DNA from: Panagrolaimus kolymaensis | Taxonomy: Eukaryota; Nematoda; Chromadorea; Rhabditida; Panagrolaimidae | Length of the DNA stretch: 64,000 nt | Direction of reading: 5' to 3' | Assembly: GCA_028622995.1 (NCBI GenBank) | Contig: JAJQJQ010000023.1 | Span: 1,550,001-1,614,000, forward strand | Part shown: positions 1-12,333 of the stretch, in pieces | Position numbering within the stretch: position 1 is the first letter of the stretch | Layout: every line of letters begins with the position of its first letter | Notes under the pieces: model-generated | Database searches by the model: none | What the model saw: the letters and a program-made list of their open reading frames with translations, nothing else | What the model was told of the DNA's origin: nothing | Program-made: the position numbers and the translations under genes

Positions 1-2
1 AT

Positions 3-206
3 GTTGAAATGACAGTAGCTAATAAACCCGAAATTAACGGCACCTCACCTATTAAAGAGCTTCCCAAACTTGAAGCAAATGGAAACGGTATTGATGAAGA
101 AGATAAAATGGACACCACAGAAGCTGTTGCTTCTGATTCAGCAGTCAAAGAGCCACCAACTGAAACAACAACCGTTGAAATGGAATCGTCAACCGAAGCT
201 GCTTGA
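3..206 (+). CDS. 3' end of an unidentified gene (partial)
   Basis: An open frame runs in from near the left edge and ends at TGA 204-206, giving about 67 C-terminal residues. The peptide is hydrophilic and rich in Glu, Thr, Ser and Asn, with a Lys-Leu-Glu stretch followed by an acidic Asp/Glu/Thr tail, and no domain is visible. It looks like the disordered C-terminus of a larger protein whose other exons lie left of the window. AATAAA at 300-305 is a plausible poly(A) signal. The next gene starts about 400 bp downstream on the same strand with a splice acceptor just before its ATG, so the two could be an operon pair. I do not recognise the family. Confidence 0.55.
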   Translation, partial: VEMTVANKPEINGTSPIKELPKLEANGNGIDEEDKMDTTEAVASDSAVKEPPTETTTVEMESSTEAA

Positions 207-607
207 GCTTTATCCCTTTTTTGATATTCTTGTATTTATTATTTCTCTTTTATATAATGGTGTTACAATATTTTACTCAATTTTTGTGAGGGTATTTATG
301 AATAAATTTTAAAAACAACTAAAAAACTTGTAAACGCATTTTTGTTTGAATCAAGTTGCATACTTTGCTTGAAGTTATTATTGGTTTAAGAAAAATATGA
401 TATATTGTACCTTCTCCCAAAATATTTAGAATCCCTTATTTGTTATTGGCAACTAGTTGTTAATATAAACGCAAGAAAAAATTATTTGCCATTTCATTTT
501 TCTATTATAAAAATTTCTTACATTTCGTGCTGCTCGAATTTTATTGAAGCTCTTTCTTAAAAACTACTAAATTAATAATATTCATTTTCCTCTTTGTATT
601 TTATAGA
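207..607. other. AT-rich intergenic stretch
   Basis: This is the 3' UTR of the preceding gene followed by AT-rich spacer. TTATAG at 601-606 sits one base before the next start codon and is the likely trans-splice acceptor. Nothing else is seen. Confidence 0.6.
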
Positions 608-1642
608 ATGCAATCAATTTCCTTTTCCAACGTTACTTTAATTGATGAAACTCGTGAATCAAGTGGTCGTCCACTTTGGTTAAGTTTAACAAATCGAGCA
701 TCAAAGCTCAACTTTGCCACAAGAATATTTCATTTTGTTGAACTTGAAAAGGATTTAAAATCTTTATTTGTTGATGGAAAATGGTTAGTTTTTGTAAAAA
801 TCTATTTATTGTATCAATTAGCTTTTCATTTTTTAGTATTTCATATGTTGATTGTCTTCGAACATGTAAAACATTCTCGGATTTATCGGATACTCTCAAC
901 CACCAAGCCAATGAATTGGGATCACAGAAATCCCTTCTCGTCATTGATAATCTCACATTGCTTCTTCGTCGATTTGGTGTGGATCAAATTGCGGCACTTT
1001 TGTTTGAAATTGGTCGTAAGTTTACGCTATTCAGTTTACGGCATAACAACAACAAAAATTTACAGAAATATGCCCAGTACTTTCAAGATTTCAGCGTGAC
1101 TCATTTTCTGAAATTGAACAAAATCGATTGAAATCCCTTCCTATGACGGTCCTTTCATTAAGCAAGAATGATGAGAATAGTGCTCAAATTTGCACAACGA
1201 TAACAACCAAAAAAGGTGGTGGTGGAATACGAGAAAAGGTATGAATTTCTTATTACCATAACTCATGTAGCAGCGCCTTGATGTTATGTAATTACTTGGT
1301 GTATGTAGCTTAAGTTTCTCATAGTTTATTTTTTTAAAGGTTGAATCATATAAAATTTCTCCTGATACTGCATCCATTACATCTCGATCAATTGAAATGG
1401 GTGGAAAGAAAAAGGCAGCCGCAACAACGCCATCATCCGATTTCATGCCATGTCATGGTGGCGGCTCACATGAAAGAGTTCAACGTGAAAAAGCAAGCAT
1501 TACTCTTCCATTCACTCGTGCTCAAAAAGAAAAAGGTTTGGTTGGATTAAATGCAGATCGGCAAAAGCCGAAAGGTGCCAAAATAGAATATTTTGCTGAT
1601 AAAAGTGATGATTTTGATGAAAGTGATATGGAAGACTTTTGA
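608..1642 (+). CDS. ELP5: Elongator complex protein 5 (ELP5) homologue
   Basis: Exons 608-783, 837-1015, 1066-1238 and 1340-1642 join in frame to 276 residues. ELP5 belongs to the ELP4-5-6 RecA-like ring of Elongator, which supports modification of wobble uridines in tRNA. The N-terminal half has a RecA-like core with a VIDNLTLLLRRFG stretch in the strand-turn-helix position. The C-terminus carries the family's ending: an ITLPF segment, then KIEYFADKSDDFDESDMEDF, the acidic tail typical of ELP5. The third exon must be read in the frame that follows TACAG at 1065; the other frames hit stops. An acceptor at 606 lies one base before the ATG, which suggests trans-splicing. AATAAA follows at 1712. 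ELP5 diverges quickly, so the call rests mainly on the C-terminal signature, the length and the RecA-like motif. Confidence 0.8.
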
Positions 1643-2885
1643 AGGCGTTTTTTGTATTTAATCACTAAAAAGTATTTGTTTTATTGTTTGTTGATTTTAT
1701 CATATTTTAGAAATAAAAATTTTTTGTATTAGTGTTTCGATGAAAGAATTCCAAATTTTAAAATACGCGCCTTTTTTTTGCTTGTTTTAAACGGATACCC
1801 ATTGTTCACATTTACCTATTTTTTTGCTCGCTTCCACTTTTTTCTAGTTTTGCAAACATTTTACTCACATTTCAAATTCCAAAGACAACATAGTCAAGAA
1901 GCCAATGATGATTAAAACGCTTTATGATTAATCAAAGTTTCTTTTTATGTTTTATCAAAGCAAACTTTTTTAACTGTCCAAAAAGTTTGCTAAACAAAAA
2001 AGAATACAATAAAGTTTTACTTCTTTAAAAAGGACTCTTTCATTCAAAATGTTAGTTGATTGAGTTAAAGGCAAGAAGCTACATTTCATCAAACAATAGT
2101 TACTTCTTTTGTAGCTTTTGTTAAATGATTACAAAAAGGCGAATCTGAGGCTTCTTGATTAAAATATGTTCATCATTGACTTTTTGTGTTGGAATAGTCA
2201 TGGAAATGAAGGTACGATACAATAAGGCTGGTTGTATTCCATCATCAACTAGGATTTCTTTAAATTAGCAACTCATTCCATAATTCACATTCTTATTATT
2301 TCCCAATATGCTTTTACATTTAATGAAGCCACGGGAAAGAGAATGTTCATTTCAACATTTTCCTTTGCTTGTAAAACATTCCAATCACGAAATACAAAGG
2401 ACAAAGCATGGAACGACAGTGTTATTTCCAAATGCATTTGCAAATGCTTATGATATGACTTTTCCTCACTCAAAAGCAGCCATTATATGAACGAGGTCGT
2501 CGGTGCAACAATTTGATATGGAATGAATGTGTGATGCACTGACTTTAGATCCTTTTTGTATTGTAGTTATTTTAAATCGTTATGATAAACTTTATATAGC
2601 TTAAAGAGCTTCAGACAAAATATCACATAATAGATGAGGCTTAACTAACTACCGCTAAATAACAATCTTCATACCAATATCCTAATGCTATATGCGAAAC
2701 TCTAAGGAATGCTGCTCAAGAAGCAACTTTGTTTAACCAAAGGACCACTGCTTGCAGTTCTTTTACACTTGCTACAGACAAACAAAAAAACAAAAATGAA
2801 GATAAATAATTTTTATCCAAGACATTTAAAAATAAACGTGGAAAATGAACAAAAACAAAAACAACTTTAACACAAACAAACAAAA
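1643..2885. other. Convergent intergenic region, no gene seen
   Basis: This is AT-rich spacer between two convergent genes and should hold both 3' UTRs. Short overlapping ORFs at 2285-2490 have no domain or coding character. A 14-bp perfect palindrome, GCATTTGCAAATGC, lies at 2434-2447. No RNA gene was recognised. Confidence 0.5.
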
Positions 2886-5800
2886 TCAGGCATTGAATCG
2901 GCGGTTTCCAAGACTACTGTCAGAATAATTAAGCAAAGTACTGAGTTCCTAAAAAATGTTGTTAATTAATTATGTATCATCCTTTCAAAACTTACTACAT
3001 AGTTAATACCACCGTCTGTACGTTTGATCACTTGCGGCATATATTGTTTCACGCTATTGTAAACTTCGAATCCTCGAGCAGCAAGTTCATCAGCCTAAAA
3101 ATACAAAAATTAATAAGTTATTCAGAATTAAAGAAAAAAAAAGCTTACTTGATAAATAGGTGTAGGAAGACTAACAGGTGAACAGACAATTTGATGACCA
3201 TAACTAAGAGAGTGAAGAAAGCCAAACAATTCCTTTTTGGTGATACCAACTTCATTGAGGACAACAGAAACTTGAACAAATTTAGCGGTTCCTTTGATAG
3301 CATTGTGACATTGCATGAAGAATTCAATACAATCAGGACGAGTAAACTTATCTTCAATAAACGAGCCAGCTTGAGGATTAGCAAATTCACCCCTTTTTCC
3401 TTCGAAGAACCGCTTGTGATGACCTTTGGTACAAATAACGAAAAGGAATTTAGGCTTATAAAGAGGATCAAAATCATTGAAGCCTTGTCTAAAAAATTAG
3501 GTAATTATAATGGCATTTTCTTCAAAGCAATAAAAAATTTACCTGATAGCAGGAAGTTCTTCTTCATAAGCCATTTTAAATTGCCCTTCAGAGACTCCAT
3601 CACGTAAAATAACCACAGTTTCAGGCAAATCTCGGTCATTGATTTTGAGCTTCATAAGAAATTGTTTGATAGAGAGACGTAATTCACCTTGATCGACTTT
3701 TTCTTGACGAGTGGCTTGATAAAAGAAATCACCAATAAATGCTGAAGGATCAAGACCAACATTAGCTGTAATGCCAACAACCGATGGATCACGAATCACA
3801 TTTTCATTTGAATCTTCTCGATCAAAATTGACGCCAACAGGATGAGCAACATCATAACCAATAACAAGAACTTTTCCATTATTGATGTCAAGTCGATGAC
3901 TAAAAATAAGTAATAAAGTTTAAAAAAATCCATATGAAAAGTACTTACGCGGTATGAAACAAAGGTTTATAGTTGAGACCACCATTTTTAACATTGATTT
4001 TAAGAAGGATGTTTCCAAGTGTTTGCATTTGATGATTGTTGACAACTTTTTTGGCGACTTCAAGAGTGACATGTTGTGTAAGAACCTTCGTAATACTTTC
4101 GAACAATTTGAGCATTCCATGAGAGTGTGTGTTATTCTTACTATCCATAAGAATAACCAGCGAAACTTCTCTTTTCTTAAACAATTGAAATTTGTGATAC
4201 CATTGTTCAAAGGTAGCATTGCGGCTATCGAAAGACATTTCTTTACAATCTTCACCAAATTCAATTCCACGTTGAATAGCAGCCTTTTCAAAAGTTTCAC
4301 AAAAGCTTGCTACTGTTTGAGCATCACATTCTTTAGCATACAAAAGAGCCCAGCGCTTAATTTTGCATGGAAGATAATACTTGCTTCTTCCAATATCAAA
4401 CTTTCCATCTTCATTTGGTTGAATTTCAAGACCATCTCCAACAAGAATGTTAGGCTTCGGCGGACGTTCGAATTCGAGAACATTTGCTTTTTCAATTGGT
4501 TCAAAGGAAATAGAGACACCAAAAGCTTTGCTGATTTCATTGTTGAAGTTCATATTTTCGACTTCATCCATAATATTTTGATAGCGTTTTTGAGGAACAA
4601 CAGCATTGGCTTTATGAACTAGAAATCTTAAGAATGGTGGAACTTTGTCGAGGCAGATTCTTTGGTTAGGCAAAACCATTAACAACTCCATTGGAAATTG
4701 ACCTTTATCACCACCAACATTGACAGCAAATGTATCAGGATACTTTAGATGACGGTCTTTTCTGAAATACATTATTTAGTTGGTCTTCTTATTAATAAAG
4801 ATAAGCAACTCACTTCGTACGGTAGAATTCAGGTAAAGTAATTGTACTTCCATCTTCGAGGTTGATCCTAAAAAAAAAGAAATACAGATAGCTAAACAAA
4901 AAAGAACAAACATACGTGATTTGATTGAGACGTCTTAGGTCAAAGCTTTTGATTCTGAAATTTATTGAATGCCAATATTAATAATCTTATAATTGCTAAC
5001 ACTTACACGAGGACTCGATGCCTATCGTAAACAGGATATACTTTGCAGCCACCGAAAAATCTGGATGCTTCATCCCAAACATTTGGGTTTTGTAAATCTT
5101 CTTTAACGAATTCATTAACTTTATCATAGAGATTTCCAGCAGCATAAAAAGGTGAACATTTGAAGTCAATAACCAAGGCTGGTGTAATCTTTTTCGCGCC
5201 ATCAGCTTCAATTTCAATCATTCGAATACCTTTTGAAGTACCAGTACGAGTACAAAGAGCTCTACCAATTTGAATTTCTTCTAAGCGATACAATTGGCCA
5301 TTTCCGATGATGTCGTAGTCACCACTAAAAAAAGAACCATGTCATCGCATCAACCATAACTAATGATAATATCTTACCTGTTTAAAGCCCCTTGAGTTAA
5401 AATGATCTCAAGAACTTGACGAACAGTTTGGTTTTCTTCAAGGACGATTTCACCTGATTCATATTGAGAGACATCCGATAAATCAATTTCAGGCATTTCA
5501 GCATTTGGAGAGATTTTGACTTCAATTTGACCATTACCTTTGAGAGAAGTTTGAAGTTCAGGAGGAAGATCGGTTTTTGATACTGTATAAGAGACTGGAG
5601 CAAACTTTTGAGAAGCAAATAACGTATTTTGATTGTCATAAGCAACTTCAAGACCAACTGCACCAAAGTTTTGAGTTTTTTCCATGCCAATAGATAAAAT
5701 AAAGTAGCAAAGTACTCTCATCCGAGTGTCTCTCCTAAAAAAATAGTTTTTTAGCTGCCAAAATAACAAGATTACAAACTTTTCTTTAGTAAGACAAATA

Positions 5801-6281
5801 GTTGAACTGCCACCTTCAATGTCTATATAATTCATTATGACATCCATACGATAAGCTTTGGAATTTGGATCAATTTTGAGAGGTAAGATGGCTGCTTCAC
5901 CTGAAATTAATAAAATTAATACTTTGTAATCAATTGAGTCAATCTTACCAATAAGAACATGGTTTCTCGCGATAGGTGTTCGAGGAACATTACCACCACG
6001 GCCTCCACGTCCAAATCCACCTCGACCAGTTCCGCGACCTCTGTATTCATAATTGTTGCCACGTCCACGATAAGCATCATTTTGTCCTTGAGTATCACCC
6101 CGAGATCGATTATCATCAAAGTTAACATCACGGGATCTCATTCCACCATCACGATATCCATGGAAATCATCACCACGATTACCACCACCTCCATGAAAAC
6201 TAGTTGATGGCTAAAAAAATAAAACTTAGTATTAACATAAAATCGTGAATAATGAAAACTTACGCTTCCACGATAAGTCAT
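2886..6281 (-). CDS. Argonaute protein, nematode WAGO-like, with RG/RGG N-terminus
   Basis: Twelve exons in genomic order (2886-2948, 2996-3094, 3149-3488, 3543-3899, 3949-4761, 4814-4867, 4916-4954, 5007-5324, 5378-5734, 5780-5900, 5949-6210, 6264-6281) join in frame to 946 residues. Residues 1-95 form a disordered Arg/Gly-rich tail (RGRG, GRGG, GRGGRGG), a likely arginine-methylation and Tudor-binding platform. A PAZ domain follows, with VYPVYDRHRVLVIKSFDL near residues 340-360. The PIWI domain has Asp677 in IGYDVAHP and Asp761 in ILRDGVSEGQF. The third catalytic position, normally His, falls in ADELAARG (894-901) and is Asp or Glu, so slicing is probably lost. PSVVG near the PIWI core and the C-terminus NRRFNA favour the worm-specific WAGO group over the AGO or PIWI clades. 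It probably binds secondary siRNAs; subgroup and nuclear or cytoplasmic role cannot be read from sequence. Confidence 0.95.
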
Positions 6282-6389
6282 GACTGTAATAAAGCTGAAC
6301 GTTGTCTTTTGAAATCACAAGACTGAAAAGAAATACTTGGATGATTTGAAGTAATATACAAACGATGCAAATTAGCATCAAACAAAAAA

Positions 6390-6412
6390 CATATGTAAGC
6401 GCTTTACATATG
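6390..6412. promoter_or_regulatory. Near-perfect palindrome upstream of the Argonaute gene
   Basis: CATATGTAA (6390-6398) is repeated inverted as TTACATATG (6404-6412) around GCGCT. It lies about 110 bp upstream of the Argonaute start codon at 6281. The symmetry fits a dimer-binding site or a short hairpin; the function is inferred only. Confidence 0.35.
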
Positions 6413-8334
6413 GGAGCAATTTAAAGTATCACGCAAAATAGAATCAATCAAACACATGTAACTCAAAAATAGTTTAAAACAAAAAAGAATAACATTGAAA
6501 CCTATGGAATTATTAGCTATGCGCAAAATTTTTAAACAAATAAGCAGTTCGGCAAGCTAAAAATAGCTTATGTTGAGCGTAAAAATGTAAAGCATGAGGA
6601 GTAAAAAAATGTAAGTAATGAAGAGAAAAACATAGATAAAAATTTTGCGAAACGCCTATGTTCGATATTGGGAAAGTTCGCTCTCATTTATCTAGGATAT
6701 GGTATCAATCGCTTTAAGACAAAGATAAGATTTGAAACATTCCCTTTTTCAAGACTATGTTTATTTTTTTTTTCTTTATCACTCTCCTTTCCAAATTTTT
6801 CAAGCTTTTTGATTTTACCAATTTTGTATTTTGTTAAAAATGTGTTTGGAGATAATTTTTTATTTCCAACTTCTTTTATATCACCATTTCTCGCGTATAA
6901 GCTTGCCAATTTTTAATTTCTGTTTAGAATTTTGGAGATTAAGCAAATGATAAATACTAAGACAAAATTTGAAGAGGGCCATTTCTGTTTATTCTTTACC
7001 CAAACAAGAGCATTATAATAAAGTTGGGGTTTATTTTAAAAATTAGCTAACAGATTTCCGTATAATACCATTATTCTTAATTAGAGCAAAAAAATTTGAA
7101 ATACCGCTATATTTGCCATTACTCTTACAGCACGCTATTACGCGCCTTTACCTACCAAAGCTTTTACGTTGTCATTTACTTTAAATATTTTACAATCTGT
7201 GCTTTCAAATAAAGTGTTGTATGATGTTCTTTTCCCTCCTCTACATTTTTTAAAATGTGTGAAAACTATTTTCTTGTTGCTGCATACCTAACAACCAGCC
7301 ACTTTTTTCTAAAAGCATTAGTCAAAATAAGATTACTTTTTTTTCCTTCCCAAAAATGGAAAACAAGGGAGGAAAAACCAAGCTTCAACAACTGCTTGTT
7401 ATTTTTTTAGAATGGTGAGTGAGTGGTTGAACCGCTTAAAGAAAACGAACCTAAAACAGATGCTTTTTTGTTGTTGCTTACATGCTTCTTTCTTCTACTC
7501 TTTGCTATAAAAAAATTTCTCCGCTATTTTCTTTCTTTCTTATCGTAGTTTCATTTTTATTCTTTTTTTTTTATTGAAGATGATTAATGTCCAAAATGAC
7601 GTAATTGCAAAAATAAAAGTTAAAATAGCAAAGATTTGCGATGATAATGCGCGCAACTTTTGTTTGATGAAAAAAATAAGACAAAAAAAACTTGAACAAG
7701 CTTCCTTCCTTTCAGACATGCTTTTTCTCTTCCTCCTCCATATTTTTTTTTTCATTCATTAAAAACTGATTGCCTAATATATTGCATTGCATTTTCATTG
7801 TCTCCTTTTTTTTTCTTCTCCATTTCATTCATTTGTATATTGATCTGGTTATTATTATTTTTTTGTTTCCTTCTTTGCTCCATTGAATTTCCTATGTTAA
7901 AAAAGAAAGAGAAAAAAAGAGAGCTTAATCTAACGCTTAAATCTGATTCGAAATTTGATCATCTCCACCATTCACTGCCAACATTTTTTTGCTCGCGATT
8001 GTTTAAAAAACGTTTTATTTCTCATTTGATTTTCCTTGTGTTTATAAAAAAAAGCATCATCATTGAAAAAAAACGAGTGACCACAATAGAGCAGCGAAAG
8101 AAAAAAATATTTTAAAGAAGAAAACTTATTTGCGGGGTTTTCCTTTCGTTCGCTCGTTTACTTTTTTTGCGTTCAAATTCGATTTGTGTCGATGGACTTT
8201 TTCCTTTTCTTCTTCCACCATTCATTCTTATTTTGTGTCTGCGTGTGTTTTTCTTCTTTCTCAACGATTAAAGAAGATATATTGAATTTGGGTTTAAAAT
8301 AAAATCCTTTATTATTATAGATTGATTTGAATTG
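6413..8334. other. Divergent intergenic region, no gene seen
   Basis: AT-rich sequence with many long T and A runs between the Argonaute gene (minus) and the ACAP gene (plus). ORFs at 6668-6916 and 7540-8115 are Phe/Lys-rich translations of homopolymer tracts, overlap on both strands and show no domain. An acceptor TTATTATAG ends at 8320, 14 bases before the next ATG. Confidence 0.5.
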
Positions 8335-11300
8335 ATGGCAACGTTTGGCGGGTTTCTTCAACCACTTGATTTTGGTGAAGCAATAAAAGATTCACCAACA
8401 TTTCGGTTTGTTTTGTTATCTTTATTTGTTTTTCTATCAATTTATATTATTTTTTTAGACACAATATCAGTGAACATGAAAAATATTTTTCCAAGGTTCA
8501 AAAGGATTTTGATGAGGTTGGTTTATTAAGCTTTAATCTTTGATTCAACTAATTTCTCTTTTTTTTTAGACTATAAGATATCTTGAAACTGTTACAGAAC
8601 ATGGGCAAAACTTTATTTCTTCATTTTAGTGAGTGTTATTATTCTTGTATATATATCTTTACTTACTTTTACATTTTAGCAATCTTACTGTCTCATTAAA
8701 CAACTTATGGTCTGATCTAAAAACTCCTGATGAAACTGCCAATGGAGCTTATTCCTCTCTCAGTGATGCATTTGCTCAAATTGTGCATTTAAATAAAACT
8801 ATGGTCGAATATTCATATCCTGCTTTACGTACAGCTCTTGAATCATTTGTTAAAAAGTAAGTACTTTTATTATGGTATTCAACAACACAATGTGTAAGCT
8901 TTAGAATATAAGAAAGTTTTCAACTTTGAACTCGATAATTTTGTTTTAATGGATCATTTTTTTTAGAGAATTACATGGTATTAATGAATCTCGTTCCCGA
9001 TTCGATCAAATGTCAACAGATTTCGATGAAGCAATAACAAAGAAAGCTTCATTAAATAAGAACAAAGCTCGTGAACTTAATGATGCTAAGAATTCTTTAA
9101 TGGCAGTTGGAACATTGTTTGCTCATACATCGCTCGATTATGTCGCACATATACAAATAGCACATGCAAGAAAACATCATGTTATTTTGGAAGCGGTAAG
9201 AACATAATCCTTATCCTTTTTCAACTCTAATCTTTCTATTTATCCTTTTTCAGTTAACCACATTTATTACGGATTATTCAACATTTTTTCGAAAGGGGCA
9301 TTATTTTTTTGAAAATGCAGAAGAAATCAATATGGGTAAAATTAATGATTCTATTACAAACTTAAAAGAAAAATCTAAAATTGTCGATAGAAAAATGCAA
9401 GAACGTCATTCTGCTGTTCCTAAGGTAAGGCATTTGTTTTGATTACATTCGATTGTAACTTGATTATTGACACTATTGTATGCATGAGTCAGTTCAAATA
9501 ATCCCTTGTGATGATTGACTTTTTTTTCTAACATCAATAGAGGTTTTTTGGTCCAAAATTTGTTTTCCATGAGTGAAAAAGAAAATATAAATCAAGGATT
9601 GTTTTCTTTGATTTTTCAATCTCTTTCGTGTGTGATTTGTTTAAAATTGCTTTTAATATTATTACTTTATAAGAATGTTTAAAACACGCAAAAAGTATAA
9701 GGTCTTTAAAAAAATGAGGGTTGGTTGTTGCGATACTTATGAGGACTTAATAACTTTTATATCGTCCTTTAATCGTGTACTTTCTCATCATTTAATTTTT
9801 AGGAAGTTTACCAACACCCTACTGGAATTCCAACTGATCCTGATGTTGTAATGGAAGGTTATTTGAATAAACGTGCTACGAATGCTTTTAAGACATGGAA
9901 TCGAAGATGGTTTCAAATTAAAGAAGATAAACTTGTAAGTCATTTATTTACCTTTTTAGAGCAAGATATTTTATTTTTTGGTATATTAGTCTGAATTTCA
10001 GTTATATTCCCATCGTCATGGAGATCATCGATTAACAGCTATGGAAGAAAACCTTCAACTTTGTCTTGTTCGTCAAGCTCCATCGACCATTGATCGTTCA
10101 TGCTGTTTTGAACTTGTGACACCATCAAAAAATCATTTACTTCAAGCTGATTCAGAAACACTTTGCAAAGCATGGATTTTGGCTTTACAACGAACTATTC
10201 AACATTTACATGAAACTGGACAAGGCTATAGACCTCAAAGACATTCGTTAATACATTCATTCAATGAAGCATGTGTAAAAACTCCATCGATAAGCAGCAA
10301 TAATGGTTATGCTTCAACTACGCCTCAAGGATTTCCACATTCTTCAACAATGCCTCTATCAATTAGACCTCCAAACTCAACTTCGAGAAATGGAAACACC
10401 ACACCTTCACCAAGAAGTATGCGTCGTCAACAAGCTCAAAATGCAATAAAAAAGCGTCTAGATCAAAATTTTTCCAAGCTTCTCAATCTTCCAGGAAACA
10501 ATAAATGTGCAGATTGTAGTCATTCTGATCCTCGATGGGCTTCACTAAATTTGGGCATTCTAATTTGTATTGAATGTAGTGGTGTTCATCGAAGTCTTGG
10601 AGTTCATGTGTCTAAAATTCGATCTCTTACTATGGATGATATTGATGATGCACAATGGCAAATTCTTCTCCAACTTGGTAATGAAAAAGTGAATTCGATA
10701 TATCTTTCAAATTTACCTGTAAATAATATTATTCCATCGCAACCAACAGAATCTTCTAATCGACAAATTCGTGAAGCATGGATTCAAGCAAAATACGTTG
10801 ATAAAAGATTTTGTGGAATTGAAAGAAAAACTTCAGCATTACTTTCAAAAGGTCATATTCGGTCTTCCTCATCAGCTGTTCTTCGTCAACCATCTTTATC
10901 AGATGCAAGTGTGGCCTCATCTGCTGCGGCTGTGAATAATGGAGTGTCGCCTAGTATTACATCAAATTCTGCAAGAAGTGATAGTGGACTTTCTGTTGAT
11001 GGCATTTGTAAGTTTTCTCTCTTTTTTTAGGACTATAAGGTCTTATTTACCATTGTTTTTACTTTTACATATTTTTAAAGATAAAATTTCAGCTAAAAGA
11101 TTTTCTCGTTCTTCATATGGCTCTGATAATAATCTGGATCATCTTGAACATATTTCAAATGCAAGTGAAATTGAAAAGCTAGCCTTACACGCTTTGAAAG
11201 ATGGTGGAAATTTGGAGGAAATGATAAAAGCAATGCTGCAAGGATTGGATGTGAATCTTCCTATTGGAAATTGCTTTTTGCTTCATGCTGCTATACAAGC

Positions 11301-11820
11301 TGTAAGTTTTGCGACATTGCTTTTTAGTAACAATAAAAATTACATTACCGTTTTAGCATGATACAATAATGGCAGAATTTTTAATGTTAAATGGAGCAAA
11401 AATGACTGTTGTTGATTCTGATGGAAATACGCCATTACATATTGCCACCATTAAAGGTTTTCCAATGTAAGTTTTACAAAGCTTTAAAATAATTTCTTTT
11501 TTAATTAAAACAGGTTTAGCGTGGTTTATCATCTTCTTCGACGAAATGTTGATTCAACGATCAAAAATAAAGATGGAAAAACGGCGCTTGATTTTGCTGT
11601 GGAATTACAACATGCTCATATTGTTACATTGTAAGTTAAATATTTTTTAAAGTTAAAAAGTAATTGTAAAAATTGTTTAAGATTACGTTTATATGAAATG
11701 AGAACTGAATTTAATGATGACTATGATTATGAAATGGATCAAACATTGGATAATTTTATAAATGATCTTGCAACTAAACGTGAAACAGAATTATCAAAAC
11801 AATCATCCACTGAAGCATAA
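8335..11820 (+). CDS. cnt-1: BAR-PH-ArfGAP-ankyrin protein (ACAP / CNT-1 type)
   Basis: Twelve exons (8335-8405, 8459-8516, 8570-8628, 8680-8856, 8967-9195, 9254-9424, 9803-9934, 10002-11007, 11093-11301, 11357-11466, 11514-11630, 11682-11820) give 825 residues. Order: BAR domain about 1-240, PH domain about 268-368 with the expected WNRRWFQI core, a serine-rich linker, ArfGAP about 452-575, then C-terminal ankyrin repeats ([27 protein letters not shown]). The zinc finger is Cys468-x2-Cys471-x16-Cys488-x2-Cys491, and the arginine finger is Arg496 in GVHRSLG, so the GAP site looks intact. The family acts on ARF6-type GTPases at endosomal and plasma membranes, with BAR and PH binding curved phosphoinositide membranes. 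In C. elegans the orthologue CNT-1 is a CED-3 caspase target. Trans-splicing at 8320 is likely. Confidence 0.95.
9425..9802 (+). other. Long intron in the ACAP gene
   Basis: A 378-bp intron between the BAR and PH exons, much longer than the gene's other introns (about 45-110 bp). It contains T tracts; no conserved element or nested gene is visible. Confidence 0.7.
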
Positions 11821-12333
11821 TAAAGAAAAGTAAAATTAACGGGCATTTCTGTATATTTCTTCGCCACTTTAATCTTGTCAATGCATTGAACTTTTTATTG
11901 CCAGAATATCTTTAATCAAACACAAAAGCAATGGATTTACTTTATTTTCTTTATCGGTGCATTAAATGTCTTATTGTATCTTATTGTATTTTTGTAATAA
12001 AAAAACTTTATTTTTTTGTGCTTTTGATTCTTTTTGTATTAGGTATAATCGGTATCATGTTTAACAATGAAAATAATAAGCAAAGATTTTATAAAATTTT
12101 CGTTTCACCTTACTTTTCTCCTTTTGCTTTCTTTCCATTGATTCATTTCGAGGATTGCATAAAAACAAGAATGAAAATTTTATGCAAATTTGTAAACTTT
12201 CCTATGATTTTTTTGATATAAGTAGATTTCGTTTTGAATTTTCTCTCACAATTCCATTCAATAAGCATTCGGTGCAAGTTGGTTTGACGAAAAGCTTTCT
12301 CTTGAATCAATTGAAAACTTTTTGTAAGAAAAA
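11821..12333. other. Intergenic stretch, nothing seen
   Basis: AT-rich spacer between two same-strand genes. The ORF at 11931-12221 is Phe/Ile/Leu-rich and has no domain. TTTTTGTAAG just before the ATG at 12334 is a possible trans-splice acceptor. Confidence 0.5.

Noticed and set aside
2434..2447. GCATTTGCAAATGC palindrome as a POU octamer site
   Set aside because: A single short site in 3' intergenic DNA between convergent genes; too weak to call regulatory.
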